From the NCBI GenBank assembly GCA_964384675.1, contig CAYLNK010000154.1, positions 1 to 14,498 of the forward strand: 14,498 bases of DNA, given 5' to 3'. Made by a program: the position numbers and the translations under genes. The notes under the pieces were generated by a model. It saw nothing but the letters and a program-made list of their open reading frames with translations, did no database searches and was not told the origin of the DNA. This DNA is from CAYLNK01 sp964384675 (GTDB taxonomy: Bacteria > Acidobacteriota > Thermoanaerobaculia > UBA5066). Each line of letters begins with the position of its first letter. Position 1 is the first letter of the stretch. Positions 1-7,324 of this stretch are shown here, one piece after another.

Positions 1-1
1 C

Positions 2-1552
2 GAGGAGCCCGCGCCGCCGAGCGTCGCCGCGCGCGAGGGCGGCCCGGGCCGGGCCCTCGACGCCGACCTCGACAACATCGTCCTGACGGCGCTCCGGAAG
101 GACCCGGCCCGCCGCTACGCCTCGGTCGAGCGTCTCGACGACGACCTGCGCCGATACCTGGAGGGCCTTCCGGTCACGGCCCGGCCCGACAGGCTCGGCT
201 ACCGGCTCGGGAAGTTCGTGAGACGGAACCGGATCGGCGTCCTGGCGGCCCTCCTCGTGGCGCTGTCGATCGCGGCCGGGGTCGCCGCGACCCTCCGCGA
301 GGCGCGGATCGCCGACCGCCGCTTCCGCGAGGTCCACAAGCTCGCCAACTCCCTCATCTTCGAGCTCCACGACAGCATCCAGGGCGTGACCGGCGCGACC
401 CAGGCGCGGGAGCTCCTGGTGAAGCGGGCGCTCGAGTACCTCGCGACGCTCGCGCGGGAGGCGCCCGACGACGCCGCCATCCGGCGCGACCTCGCCACCG
501 CGTACGAGCGGATCGGCGACATCCAGGGCCGCCCGAGCATCGCCAACCTCGGGCAATACGACGCCGCTCTCGCGAGCTACGAGGAGTCCCTGCGGCTCCG
601 CCGCCTCCTCCTCGGCGCGCGCCCCGGCGACGAGGAGCTCACCAAGGGCCTCGCGTCGAGCCAGCTCCGGAAGGGTCACGTCTTCTCGGACCGGGGACGC
701 CTGAAGGAGGCGCTCGCGAGCTTCGAGGAAGCGGCGCGGCTGCTCGAGCCGCTCCACGCCCGGCACCCGAAGGACCCCGTCGTCGCGCGCGACCTCGGCG
801 TGGTCACGATGCTGGCCGGGGACGCGCTCGGCCATCCGTACCGCCCGAGCCTGGGCGAGCCGGAGCGGGCCCTGGCGAGCTACCGGAAGGGATACGCGAT
901 CCAGTCCCGGCTCCTCGCGGACGACCCGAAGAGCGGCGAGAAACGGCACTTCCTGGCCTCGCACGCGATGCGTCTCGCGGCCGCGGAGGGAGCCCTCGGG
1001 AGACCCGACGAAGCGTCCCGCCGCTTCCAGGAGGCGAACGGTCTCCTCACCGGCCTCGCGAAGGAATACCCGCGCGTCGGCTCGATCCGGGGCGACCTGG
1101 CGCAGCTCGAGACGTCCTGGGCGGAGCTCCTGGTCGGCCGCGACCGGGCACGGGCGCTGGCGCTCGCCGCGGACGCCGAGGCGACGGTGAACGAGCTCGC
1201 CGCGAACGATCCCGCCAACGCCGCCGCGCGCGAGGACCGCGCGTCCACCGCGCTCCGGGTGGCCGACCTCGTCGCCTCCTTCGACCCGGAGCGCGCGAGG
1301 CGCGGGTACGAGCTGGCCCTCTCGCTCTACGCGGAGATCCTCCGGGCGAGCCCCGGGAGGGCGCGTACGGTCTACCCGGCGGCGCGGGCCCACGCCGGCC
1401 TCGCGCGCCTCGTCGCCGACCCCGCCCGGCAGAGGGAGGAGCGTCTGGCGGCCCTCGCCCTCCTCGACGCGTCGCGCGAGAAAGGGAACGAGGATCGGCG
1501 CGCCGCGCGCCTGTCCGGGGAGCTTCGCGAGGCTCTCCGGCCGGGCCCGTGA
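2..1552 (+). CDS. Membrane Ser/Thr protein kinase with C-terminal TPR-like region (5' partial)
   Basis: The frame is open from the left edge, so only the C-terminal 516 residues are seen. The first part reads LDADLDNIVLTALRKDPARR and then YASVERLDDDLRRYLEGLPV; this is the conserved end of the kinase domain (C-lobe) in Hanks-type kinases that carry TPR tails. The catalytic loop and ATP site lie outside the window. A basic stretch (KFVRRNR) leads into one transmembrane helix at about nt 233-295 (IGVLAALLVALSIAAGVAATL). After it come about 400 residues of helical TPR-like repeats, for example YDAALASYEESLRLRRLLL and PERALASYRKGYAIQSRLL. By family knowledge the kinase is cytoplasmic and the helical tail lies beyond the membrane, where it may sense ligand or partner. 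A GTG at 218 would start only the TM-TPR part and is not a plausible gene start. The next gene begins 90 nt downstream on the same strand. Substrate is unknown. Confidence 0.88.
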   Translation, partial: EEPAPPSVAAREGGPGRALDADLDNIVLTALRKDPARRYASVERLDDDLRRYLEGLPVTARPDRLGYRLGKFVRRNRIGVLAALLVALSIAAGVAATLREARIADRRFREVHKLANSLIFELHDSIQGVTGATQARELLVKRALEYLATLAREAPDDAAIRRDLATAYERIGDIQGRPSIANLGQYDAALASYEESLRLRRLLLGARPGDEELTKGLASSQLRKGHVFSDRGRLKEALASFEEAARLLEPLHARHPKDPVVARDLGVVTMLAGDALGHPYRPSLGEPERALASYRKGYAIQSRLLADDPKSGEKRHFLASHAMRLAAAEGALGRPDEASRRFQEANGLLTGLAKEYPRVGSIRGDLAQLETSWAELLVGRDRARALALAADAEATVNELAANDPANAAAREDRASTALRVADLVASFDPERARRGYELALSLYAEILRASPGRARTVYPAARAHAGLARLVADPARQREERLAALALLDASREKGNEDRRAARLSGELREALRPGP

Positions 1553-1553
1553 T

Positions 1554-1584
1554 CCCCGCAGAGCGCTTCCTGCGCGTCTGGGGG
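1554..1584 (+). other. Imperfect GC-rich hairpin after the kinase gene
   Basis: In the 90-nt gap, CCCC-G-CAGA-GCGC (from 1554) can pair with GCGC-g-TCTG-G-GGG (to 1584) around a TTCCT loop, with one bulge and one mismatch. No U-tract follows, so it is not a standard intrinsic terminator. It could be a weak or Rho-assisted end of the kinase transcript, or chance pairing in GC-rich DNA. Nothing else is clear in this gap apart from the ribosome binding site of the next gene. Confidence 0.3.
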
Positions 1585-1629
1585 TAGGAACCTCACCTCA
1601 TCCCGTTCCGCCGCCCGTCCGGGCGTTCC

Positions 1630-1637
1630 AGGAGGAG
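1630..1637 (+). promoter_or_regulatory. Ribosome binding site of the Asp-box protein gene
   Basis: AGGAGGAG ends 5 nt before the ATG at 1643. It is a strong Shine-Dalgarno match and fixes this start, which also places a signal sequence at the N-terminus. Confidence 0.8.
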
Positions 1638-1642
1638 CTCTC

Positions 1643-4600
1643 ATGCGCCGTCGCCCCGCCGCCATGGCCCTCGTCCCGATCGCCGCGTTCGCATTCCTCG
1701 CGCTCTGGGGGGCCGGGTGCGAGAACACCTCGTTCCTGCAGACGAGCGCCGACGATTCCAGCGAGAGCGAGACCGGCGCCGAGGGACAGGAGGCGTTCAC
1801 TCTCCAGGTCCTGGAGGAGCTCGTGGGCCCCGGGCCGACACCGACGCCGGGCCCTCAGGCGACACCCACGCCCGGTCCTCAGGCGACACCCTCCACCAGC
1901 GCCGGGAGCGCGCCCGGTCCGCTCGCGGTGCGTTCCGGAGGGGCGGGAGCCCTCCTCGTCACGAGGAACCCGTCCTCCAACCGGCTCCTCGTCGCGGAGG
2001 AAGGGGTCGGTCGCTGGCAGACCTTTCAGCCCGCCGGCCTCAACGTGCGCGTCTCGGTCCTGAAGATCCTGCTGAAGCCGGACGGGCAGTCGATCCTCGC
2101 GACGACGCCCTTCGGCATCCACGTCGGCTCGCTCACGTCCGGCAGCGGCCATGTGGCGTCGGGCACGTCGGGCGGCTTCTTCCTCGACGTGGTCTGCGCG
2201 GACGCCGCGGCCCGGAGCTGCGTCGCGACCGCGGCGGGGAACGACACGGCCACCAGCGTCTACCGGAGCACCGACGGCGGCGAGAGCTGGGCGCGGAGCG
2301 CGACCGGCCTTCCGCCCTCCGGCGGCAGCGGCCTCTTCGCCCTCGTCTCTCCGGCGCCGGGCGTCGTCGTGGCCGGCACTCTCGGAAGCGGCATCTACCG
2401 CAGCGCCGACTCCGGCGCTTCCTGGAACAGCGCCAGCGGTGGCCTGCCGGAGGGGACCGGCGTCCAGCAATTCGCCGCTTCCGGCGGTGCCGTGTTCGCC
2501 GCCACCGGGAACGGTCTCTTCAAGAGCGTCGACGGCGGCTCCAGCTGGAGCGCCACCGGCACGGGGCTCGCCCCCTCTCCCGCGCAGCCCCAGGCGCTCG
2601 CCGTCCAGGGCGCCGCGCTCTACGTCGCGATGTACGACTATTCGAGCGCCGCGGCGGGCGGCATCTACAGGAGCACCGACGGCGGCGCTTCGTTCCAGAG
2701 CGTCGGCGGCACGATTCCGGCCGTCCGCTTCTTCTCGGTCGCCGCCACGTCCAGGGCGGTGTACGCCGGTACCAGCGCCGGCGTCTTCCGCACGCTCGAC
2801 GGCGGCGCGACGTGGACCCCTTACAACGACGGCCTCCGCTTCGCCGACACGCGTGCCGTCGCCGTCTCGGGCGGCACGGTCTACCAGGGCGTCTACGAGG
2901 GAGCCAACGGCGTCTACCGCTCCGGCGACGACGGCGGGACCTGGCTTTCCGGGAACGCCGCGATGAGCGGCCTTCCCGTGACGTCCCTCGCGGCCTCGGG
3001 CAGCGTCGTGATCGCCGGGACCGATCTCGCCGGTACCCCGCGCGGTCTCCTGCGCAGCACCGACGGCGGCGCGACGTGGGCTCCCGCGAACACGGGCATC
3101 GACCTGTCGCCGGGCAGCGGGATAAAGGCGCTGGTCCTGGACGGGAGCACCTTCTACGCCGCCGGCTACGTCGGCTCGAATGGCAGCGCCGCCGTCTACC
3201 GGAGCGTCGATCAGGGCGCCAGCTGGACCTCGATCGGCGGCGGGATCCCGGACACCTCGCGGGCCGGGCTCACCTCCATCTACGCCAAGGGGACCCTCCT
3301 GGTGGCGGGCGGACGGAACGGCACGTTCCGCAGCACCGACGGCGGGGCGACCTGGTCGCCGCTCGCCCTCCTCTCCCAGCTCGGCTCCTACGACAGCGTC
3401 TCGGGCGTCGTGGCGCAGGGGGGCAACCTCTTCGCGGGCCTCGACACGGGTGGCTTCCCCACCGGTCAGCCGATCGTCTTCGTGAGCCGGGACCAGGGCG
3501 CGTCCTGGACCAAGGTCGCCGGCACCGTTCCGGCGGCCAGCGTGGGCGCACTGGCGGCGACGGCCGACGACCTCTTCGCCGGCACGAGCAAGGGGGTCCA
3601 TCGCTCGACGGACGGGGGCGCGACGTGGAGCGTCCTCGGCATCGGCCTCGGCGACGTGAAGGGTCTCGCTCTCACCGCCGACGCGCTCTGGGCCGGCATC
3701 CGGAGCGACGGGCTCCGGAAGATCCAGCTGACGCGCCGCGCCGCGCGCCTGGTGCCGATCGTCCTCGACGTCGACACGGGCTCGGCCCACTACACGACCG
3801 AGCTGGTGCTGACCAACACCGGCAGCACGCGGACCGCCGTCACCCTCCGCTACACCGCCTCCATCGGGACGAAGGAAGGCTCGGGCACCGTCGACGAGGA
3901 GCTCGCGCCCGGCAAGCAGCTCGTCCTCGCGGACGCCATCGCGTACCTGCGCGGCAAGGGCCTCGCCATCCCGACCTCGGGCGCGCAGGGCGGCACGCTC
4001 CTCGTGACCTTCACCGGCTTCTCGGGCTCCAGCTCGGTCTCCGCGCTGGCGCGGACGGCCACCGCCACGGCGTCGCCGCAGCCGGTCGGACGCGCCGGGC
4101 TCGCGTACTCGGGGCTGCGCCCCGACGAGGGTGCAACCTCGCGGCTCACGCTGTACGGCCTCCGCTCCAACGCGACCGACCGCTCCAACGTCGCCGTCTT
4201 CAGCATGTCGGACGAGCCGGTGTCGGTGAAGGTGACCGCGTACTCGGGCGATCCGGACAGGTCGGTGGTCGTGGTGGCGGACCGTCTGGAGCTCCCGCCG
4301 TACGGCTGGACTCAGTTCAGCGGCATCCTCCAGAACGCCGGCCTGGCGAACGGGTACGTCACCGTCGAGCGCGTCTCGACGACCGGCTCCTTCAGCGTCT
4401 ACGGCGTCGTCAACGACCAGGTCACCAGCGACGGCTCCTACGTCCTCCCCGTCAAGGGGACCGAGATCCTCCGCACGATGACCGTCCCCGTCCTCGTGGA
4501 GGCCGGATCGTTCCTGAGCGAGCTCGTCTTCGCCAACCGGAGCGACGTGCCGGCCACGTTCGACGTCACGTACCTCGAGTCGCTGAACGGGGCCGGCGGC

Positions 4601-5200
4601 AGCGGAACGGTGTCCGTCGTGCTCGCCGCCCGCGAGCAGCGGATCGTGCCGGACGCCATCGGCTATCTCCGGTCGAAGGGGCTGTCGCTCCCCGCCCAGG
4701 GCACCGGCAGCTTCGCGGGGACGCTTCGCGTGAAGGTGAGCGGGCCGAGCGTCGGCGACACCTTCGTCGGCGCGCGGACCGCCTCGCAGTCGTCCGGCGG
4801 CGGCCAGTTCGGCCTCTTCACGCCGGCCCTCTTCGGAGGCTCCGAGGCGAGCTGGACGGACGTCTTCCTCTACGGTCTCCGCGCCGACGCCTCGAACCGC
4901 TCGAACGTGGCCGTCTTCAGCACCGGCGGTGGCGCCGAGGAGCCGATCTCCCTTCAGCTGCAGGTCTACGACGGCGACGCCGGCGGCACGGCCAAGGGTG
5001 ATCCGCTCACCGTGACTCTCGCGCCCGGCCAGTGGAGCCAGCCGGCGAACCTCTTCGCGTCGCGCGGGGTGAAGAACGGCTGGGTCAAGGTGACCCGCAC
5101 CTCCGGCAACGGGAGCTGGGGCGCCTACGGTGTCGTGAACGACGGCGCGTCGTCCGGCGAGCGCACGGGGGACGGGGCCTACATTCCACCCTCGTTCTGA
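1643..5200 (+). CDS. Exported Asp-box (BNR/sortilin-like) beta-propeller protein with duplicated C-terminal module
   Basis: 1185 residues. The N-terminus is a signal sequence (basic MRRRP, hydrophobic 9-22) ending at Cys26 in LWGAGC. This looks like a lipobox, but Gly at -3 is non-canonical, so lipid anchoring is probable rather than certain. A Thr/Pro-rich linker with repeated TPGPQATP follows (about 63-84). Residues about 200-690 carry eleven Asp boxes of the form S-x-D-x-G-x-S/T-W, starting at 209, 254, 295, 344, 384, 427, 472, 521, 564, 615 and 655. Spacing is 40-51 residues, as in BNR, sortilin/VPS10 and photosynthesis-assembly (Ycf48-like) propellers. Asp boxes mark blade hairpins and do not show activity; I see no evidence for a sialidase. 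Residues 704-936 and 948-1183 are two copies of a beta-rich module I cannot name. The gene stands alone, 90 nt after the kinase and 69 nt before the sigma gene. A role as a surface binding or scaffold protein is inference. Confidence 0.85.
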   Translation: MRRRPAAMALVPIAAFAFLALWGAGCENTSFLQTSADDSSESETGAEGQEAFTLQVLEELVGPGPTPTPGPQATPTPGPQATPSTSAGSAPGPLAVRSGGAGALLVTRNPSSNRLLVAEEGVGRWQTFQPAGLNVRVSVLKILLKPDGQSILATTPFGIHVGSLTSGSGHVASGTSGGFFLDVVCADAAARSCVATAAGNDTATSVYRSTDGGESWARSATGLPPSGGSGLFALVSPAPGVVVAGTLGSGIYRSADSGASWNSASGGLPEGTGVQQFAASGGAVFAATGNGLFKSVDGGSSWSATGTGLAPSPAQPQALAVQGAALYVAMYDYSSAAAGGIYRSTDGGASFQSVGGTIPAVRFFSVAATSRAVYAGTSAGVFRTLDGGATWTPYNDGLRFADTRAVAVSGGTVYQGVYEGANGVYRSGDDGGTWLSGNAAMSGLPVTSLAASGSVVIAGTDLAGTPRGLLRSTDGGATWAPANTGIDLSPGSGIKALVLDGSTFYAAGYVGSNGSAAVYRSVDQGASWTSIGGGIPDTSRAGLTSIYAKGTLLVAGGRNGTFRSTDGGATWSPLALLSQLGSYDSVSGVVAQGGNLFAGLDTGGFPTGQPIVFVSRDQGASWTKVAGTVPAASVGALAATADDLFAGTSKGVHRSTDGGATWSVLGIGLGDVKGLALTADALWAGIRSDGLRKIQLTRRAARLVPIVLDVDTGSAHYTTELVLTNTGSTRTAVTLRYTASIGTKEGSGTVDEELAPGKQLVLADAIAYLRGKGLAIPTSGAQGGTLLVTFTGFSGSSSVSALARTATATASPQPVGRAGLAYSGLRPDEGATSRLTLYGLRSNATDRSNVAVFSMSDEPVSVKVTAYSGDPDRSVVVVADRLELPPYGWTQFSGILQNAGLANGYVTVERVSTTGSFSVYGVVNDQVTSDGSYVLPVKGTEILRTMTVPVLVEAGSFLSELVFANRSDVPATFDVTYLESLNGAGGSGTVSVVLAAREQRIVPDAIGYLRSKGLSLPAQGTGSFAGTLRVKVSGPSVGDTFVGARTASQSSGGGQFGLFTPALFGGSEASWTDVFLYGLRADASNRSNVAVFSTGGGAEEPISLQLQVYDGDAGGTAKGDPLTVTLAPGQWSQPANLFASRGVKNGWVKVTRTSGNGSWGAYGVVNDGASSGERTGDGAYIPPSF
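1838..1891 (+). repeat. Short Thr/Pro linker repeat
   Basis: Residues 66-83 of the Asp-box protein hold two near-identical units of TPTPGPQA. The DNA is also nearly duplicated (a CCTCAGGCGACACCC core occurs twice). It forms the extended linker between the membrane-proximal end and the propeller. Copy number could vary by slippage. Confidence 0.7.
2267..3628 (+). repeat. Eleven Asp-box blade repeats
   Basis: The span covers the first to the last Asp box of the propeller. The DNA repeats an AGCACCGACGGCGGCG-type core in several blades, showing internal duplication. Eleven boxes in one run would suit one large (about ten-bladed, sortilin-like) propeller or two smaller ones; sequence alone does not decide this. 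Confidence 0.75.
3752..5191 (+). repeat. Tandem duplication of a C-terminal module of about 240 residues
   Basis: Copy A is residues 704-936 (nt 3752-4450) and copy B is 948-1183 (nt 4484-5191). Matching segments keep an offset of 239-241 residues. Examples are TELVLTNTGS/SELVFANRSD, ADAIAYLRGKGLAIP/PDAIGYLRSKGLSLP, LYGLRSNATDRSNVAVFS/LYGLRADASNRSNVAVFS and FSVYGVVND/WGAYGVVND. The copies have diverged at DNA level, so the duplication is old. Confidence 0.85.
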
Positions 5201-5209
5201 CGGGAGGCT

Positions 5210-5224
5210 CCGGCCCGCGGCCGG
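5210..5224 (+). other. Short GC hairpin after the Asp-box gene
   Basis: CCGGCC-CGC-GGCCGG is a perfect 6-bp stem with a 3-nt loop, 10 nt after the stop codon. It has no U-tract, so termination here is only a possibility. Confidence 0.3.
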
Positions 5225-5256
5225 CTGACAAGACGGGGTCGCTCGCGCGTCTCCAC

Positions 5257-5262
5257 TAGCAT
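5257..5262 (+). promoter_or_regulatory. Candidate -10 element of the ECF sigma operon
   Basis: TAGCAT fits TANNNT and ends 7 nt before the ATG at 5270. Transcription would then start at or next to that ATG, giving a leaderless mRNA. No convincing -35 lies at 17 nt, and no Shine-Dalgarno precedes the ATG at 5261. The identical 7-nt spacing is seen at 9751-9764. Confidence 0.4.
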
Positions 5263-5269
5263 GGGGTCG

Positions 5270-5854
5270 ATGACGGAGTCGGTCCGCGGAGACGGACGCG
5301 GAGACGACGCGGATCGCGCGCCGTGGGCGGAGACGCTCGGCGTCCTCTTCCGCGCCCTCGCGGAGGGGGACGACTCGGCCTTCGCGAGCCTCTACGACCT
5401 GGTGGCCCGCCGGCTCTTCGGTCTCGCCCTCTGGCGAACGGGCTCGGTCGAGGACGCCAACGACGTCGTGCAGGAGGTCTTCGTCCGGCTGGCGTCGCGG
5501 CGCGACTCTCTCGCCGGCATCACCACGCCCCACACGTGGCTCCTCGCCCTGGCGCACAACGTCGCGGTCGACGCGACCCGCCGCCGGAGGGTCCGGAGGG
5601 CGGATCCGCTGGAGGGCGTCGCCCTCCTGGCCGCCCCGGCCGAGGATCCGGGCCGCTCGATCGACGCCGAGCGGGCGGGCCGGATGGTCGCGACGCTGCC
5701 CGACGCCCAGCGCGACGCGGTCTACCTCCGTCACTTCGCCGACTGCACGTTCGCGGAGATCGGGCGGGTGACGGGCGTCCCGACGTTCACCGCCGCGAGC
5801 CGCTACCGGCTCGGCCTCGCGAGGCTCCGCACGCTCCTCCAGGGGAAGTCATGA
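5270..5854 (+). CDS. ECF-type RNA polymerase sigma factor
   Basis: 194 residues from the ATG at 5270. An in-frame ATG at 5261 would add MGS, but it overlaps the candidate -10 and has no ribosome binding site. Region 2 (about 35-107) includes DANDVVQEVFVRL and the TPHTWLLALAHNVAVDATRR segment typical of -10 recognition. Region 4 (about 137-187) includes LPDAQRDAVYLRHFADCTF, AEIGRVTGV and TAASRYRLGLARLR, the helix-turn-helix that reads the -35. There is no sigma-1.1 or region 3, and no long C-terminal extension. The protein should direct RNA polymerase to a small regulon when released by its anti-sigma partner. Its stop overlaps the next start (ATGA at 5851), so the two are co-translated, as usual for sigma/anti-sigma pairs. 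ECF subgroup not determined. Confidence 0.92.
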   Translation: MTESVRGDGRGDDADRAPWAETLGVLFRALAEGDDSAFASLYDLVARRLFGLALWRTGSVEDANDVVQEVFVRLASRRDSLAGITTPHTWLLALAHNVAVDATRRRRVRRADPLEGVALLAAPAEDPGRSIDAERAGRMVATLPDAQRDAVYLRHFADCTFAEIGRVTGVPTFTAASRYRLGLARLRTLLQGKS

Positions 5855-6183
5855 ACGAAGATCCCGTCGACACGCTCCTCTCCGGTCTCGAGATTCCGGC
5901 ACCTCCCGACGTCCTGCGCGCTCGCGTCCTCTCGGCCGCGCACGGAGCGCTGGTCCACGCGCCCCCCGACGTCTGGACCCGGCTCGCAAGGAGCCGGCCC
6001 CTGCGTCTCGCCTGGGCGGCCTCGGTGCTCCTGCTCCTCGGGGGGCACCTCCTGGTCTCATCCCGGCCGGCGGCGGAGGCGGGCGACAGGCGCGGCCCGG
6101 GGTTCGGTCGACAGGATCTCGCGCGGCTCCCCCGGATCGACGAGCGGGCCCTCGCCTTCGTGAAGAAAGGAGCCGCTACGTGA
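5851..6183 (+). CDS. Putative single-pass anti-sigma factor
   Basis: 110 residues, starting within the sigma stop codon (ATGA), with AGGGGAAG just upstream. The N-terminal half (1-50) is soluble. One transmembrane helix covers about 51-70 (LRLAWAASVLLLLGGHLLVS), and a short 40-residue tail follows with several Arg and a DERALAF motif. The size, membrane anchor and position after an ECF gene make it the likely anti-sigma factor. However, it lacks the zinc anti-sigma HxxxCxxC motif and has no cysteine at all, so assignment rests on context. The stop overlaps the next GTG start by 4 nt. No family recognised from sequence. Confidence 0.65.
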   Translation: MNEDPVDTLLSGLEIPAPPDVLRARVLSAAHGALVHAPPDVWTRLARSRPLRLAWAASVLLLLGGHLLVSSRPAAEAGDRRGPGFGRQDLARLPRIDERALAFVKKGAAT

Positions 6184-7295
6184 GCGACTCGAAGAACCGC
6201 TCCCGGATCACCGTCCTCGCGGCGTCCGGCGTCCTCCTCCTCTTCGCCGGCGCGCTCGTCGTGAGGGTCCTCGATCGCGAGGGGCGGAGCGCCCCGTCGA
6301 ACCTCACGCGGGCGAAGCTCCCGCGGCATGTCGGACCGGCGCCCGCCGCGCGGGTCCCGGGGCCCCGGCCGGTCGACGTGGCCCACCTGAAGGTGCCGTG
6401 CTGGGGCTGTGTCCCCGAGAGCGACGAGTGGTCCGTGCGGTTCCAGACGGACCTCGACCTCCTCGCGCCTCTCGGCGACGGGCCCGGGAACGCCGCTCTC
6501 TGGCTCAAGGACTTCACGGCACGGGTCGGTGCCCGGGAGGCCGAGGCCGAGGCCGCCCTGAAGCGCCGGATCACGGCAAGCGGCGGCCAGAGGGTCCTTC
6601 CTCCCGGTGATCCGCTCCTCTCCGAGGCCGAGCCGTGGTGTGACCAGGCCGCGATGCGCTTCTACCCCGACGTCTTCCCGATGGAGGGCTTCGCGACCTC
6701 GATCCCGAACCTGCAGGTCGCGGTGACCCTCGCGAGGTCCTGGGTCGCGCGGGGAATCGCGAGTCCCGACGCGTCCACCGCCCTCGACGACTGCCGGCGG
6801 GCGATCCGGCTGGGCCGCCTCCTGCGGCAGGAGGACGCCACGGTGATCTCCGACCTGATCGGGCTCTCCTGCATCCGCGCCGGCGCCCAGGGGCTCTACG
6901 ACCTCGCCGTCCGGCGCGGGGATGCCGCGGAGGCGCTGGCCGCAGCCATCGTGCTCGGCGAGCACGCCCCCCAGCGTCTCCGGACGGCGCAGGTGATCAC
7001 CAAGGTGAGCGTTCAGCCGTCCGACCCGTCGCGGTGGCCGTGGAGCCTCGGCCTGGGGGACCGGAGGCTCGAGGACGTCATCGAGGTGGCGAGGGGGAGC
7101 GGCGACCGGCGGTTCCGCGCGGAAGCGACGCTTCAGCTCGGCGTCGTCGAAGTGGCGGGAACGCGCACCCAGAAGGGCCGGGCGCGGACGGTCCTGGAGC
7201 GGATCGCGGCCGGCAGGGACCCGTTCCTGGCGAGCGCCGCACGCTGGTGCCTCGACCATCGGGACGCGCGGTCGCTCCTCGAGCCGGCGATGTGA
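6180..7295 (+). CDS. Membrane-anchored protein of unknown function with CWGC motif, third gene of the ECF operon
   Basis: 371 residues. The GTG start overlaps the previous stop (GTGA) and has AAAGGAG 7 nt upstream. One N-terminal transmembrane helix or uncleaved signal lies at about 11-30. A Pro-rich stretch (47-66) leads to VPCWGCVPE, giving a CxxC at Cys74/Cys77. Other cysteines are 154, 205, 231 and 357. The remainder is mostly helical: residues 170-270 look TPR- or HEAT-like (DDCRRAIRLGRLLRQEDA), and 300-360 also looks like an alpha-helical repeat (RFRAEATLQLGVVEV). The CxxC could be redox-active or bind metal, but there is no thioredoxin fold signature. Being translationally coupled to the sigma and anti-sigma genes, it may be the signal input or an effector of that system; this is inference. 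The gene ends 29 nt from the convergent cupin gene. Confidence 0.7.
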   Translation: MSDSKNRSRITVLAASGVLLLFAGALVVRVLDREGRSAPSNLTRAKLPRHVGPAPAARVPGPRPVDVAHLKVPCWGCVPESDEWSVRFQTDLDLLAPLGDGPGNAALWLKDFTARVGAREAEAEAALKRRITASGGQRVLPPGDPLLSEAEPWCDQAAMRFYPDVFPMEGFATSIPNLQVAVTLARSWVARGIASPDASTALDDCRRAIRLGRLLRQEDATVISDLIGLSCIRAGAQGLYDLAVRRGDAAEALAAAIVLGEHAPQRLRTAQVITKVSVQPSDPSRWPWSLGLGDRRLEDVIEVARGSGDRRFRAEATLQLGVVEVAGTRTQKGRARTVLERIAAGRDPFLASAARWCLDHRDARSLLEPAM

Positions 7296-7324
7296 GCCTG
7301 GCTTCGGGGCCCGCCGTCTTGCGG

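Noticed and set aside
1643..3712. Sialidase (neuraminidase) function for the Asp-box protein
   Set aside because: Asp boxes alone are shared by many propellers. No sialidase FRIP motif or catalytic Arg triad was recognised, so enzymatic activity is not claimed.
1717..5001. A long plus-strand frame overlapping the Asp-box gene
   Set aside because: Arg-rich, low-complexity translation with no motif; it is a shifted reading of the repeats.
1598..5734. A 1378-residue open frame on the minus strand, spanning the Asp-box gene and part of the sigma gene
   Set aside because: It is the mirror of GC-rich codon use on the plus strand: its translation is dominated by Arg, Ala, Gly and Glu with no domain. 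The plus-strand reading has a signal sequence, regular Asp boxes and a duplicated module.
5787..7259. A 490-residue minus-strand frame opposite the anti-sigma and CWGC genes
   Set aside because: Arg/Pro/Ala-rich composition and no domain; the plus-strand genes have ribosome binding sites, TM helices and 4-nt overlaps.
7296..7324. Terminator between the convergent CWGC and cupin genes
   Set aside because: Only a 4-bp pairing (CCGC with GCGG) and no T-run; nothing supportable in this gap.
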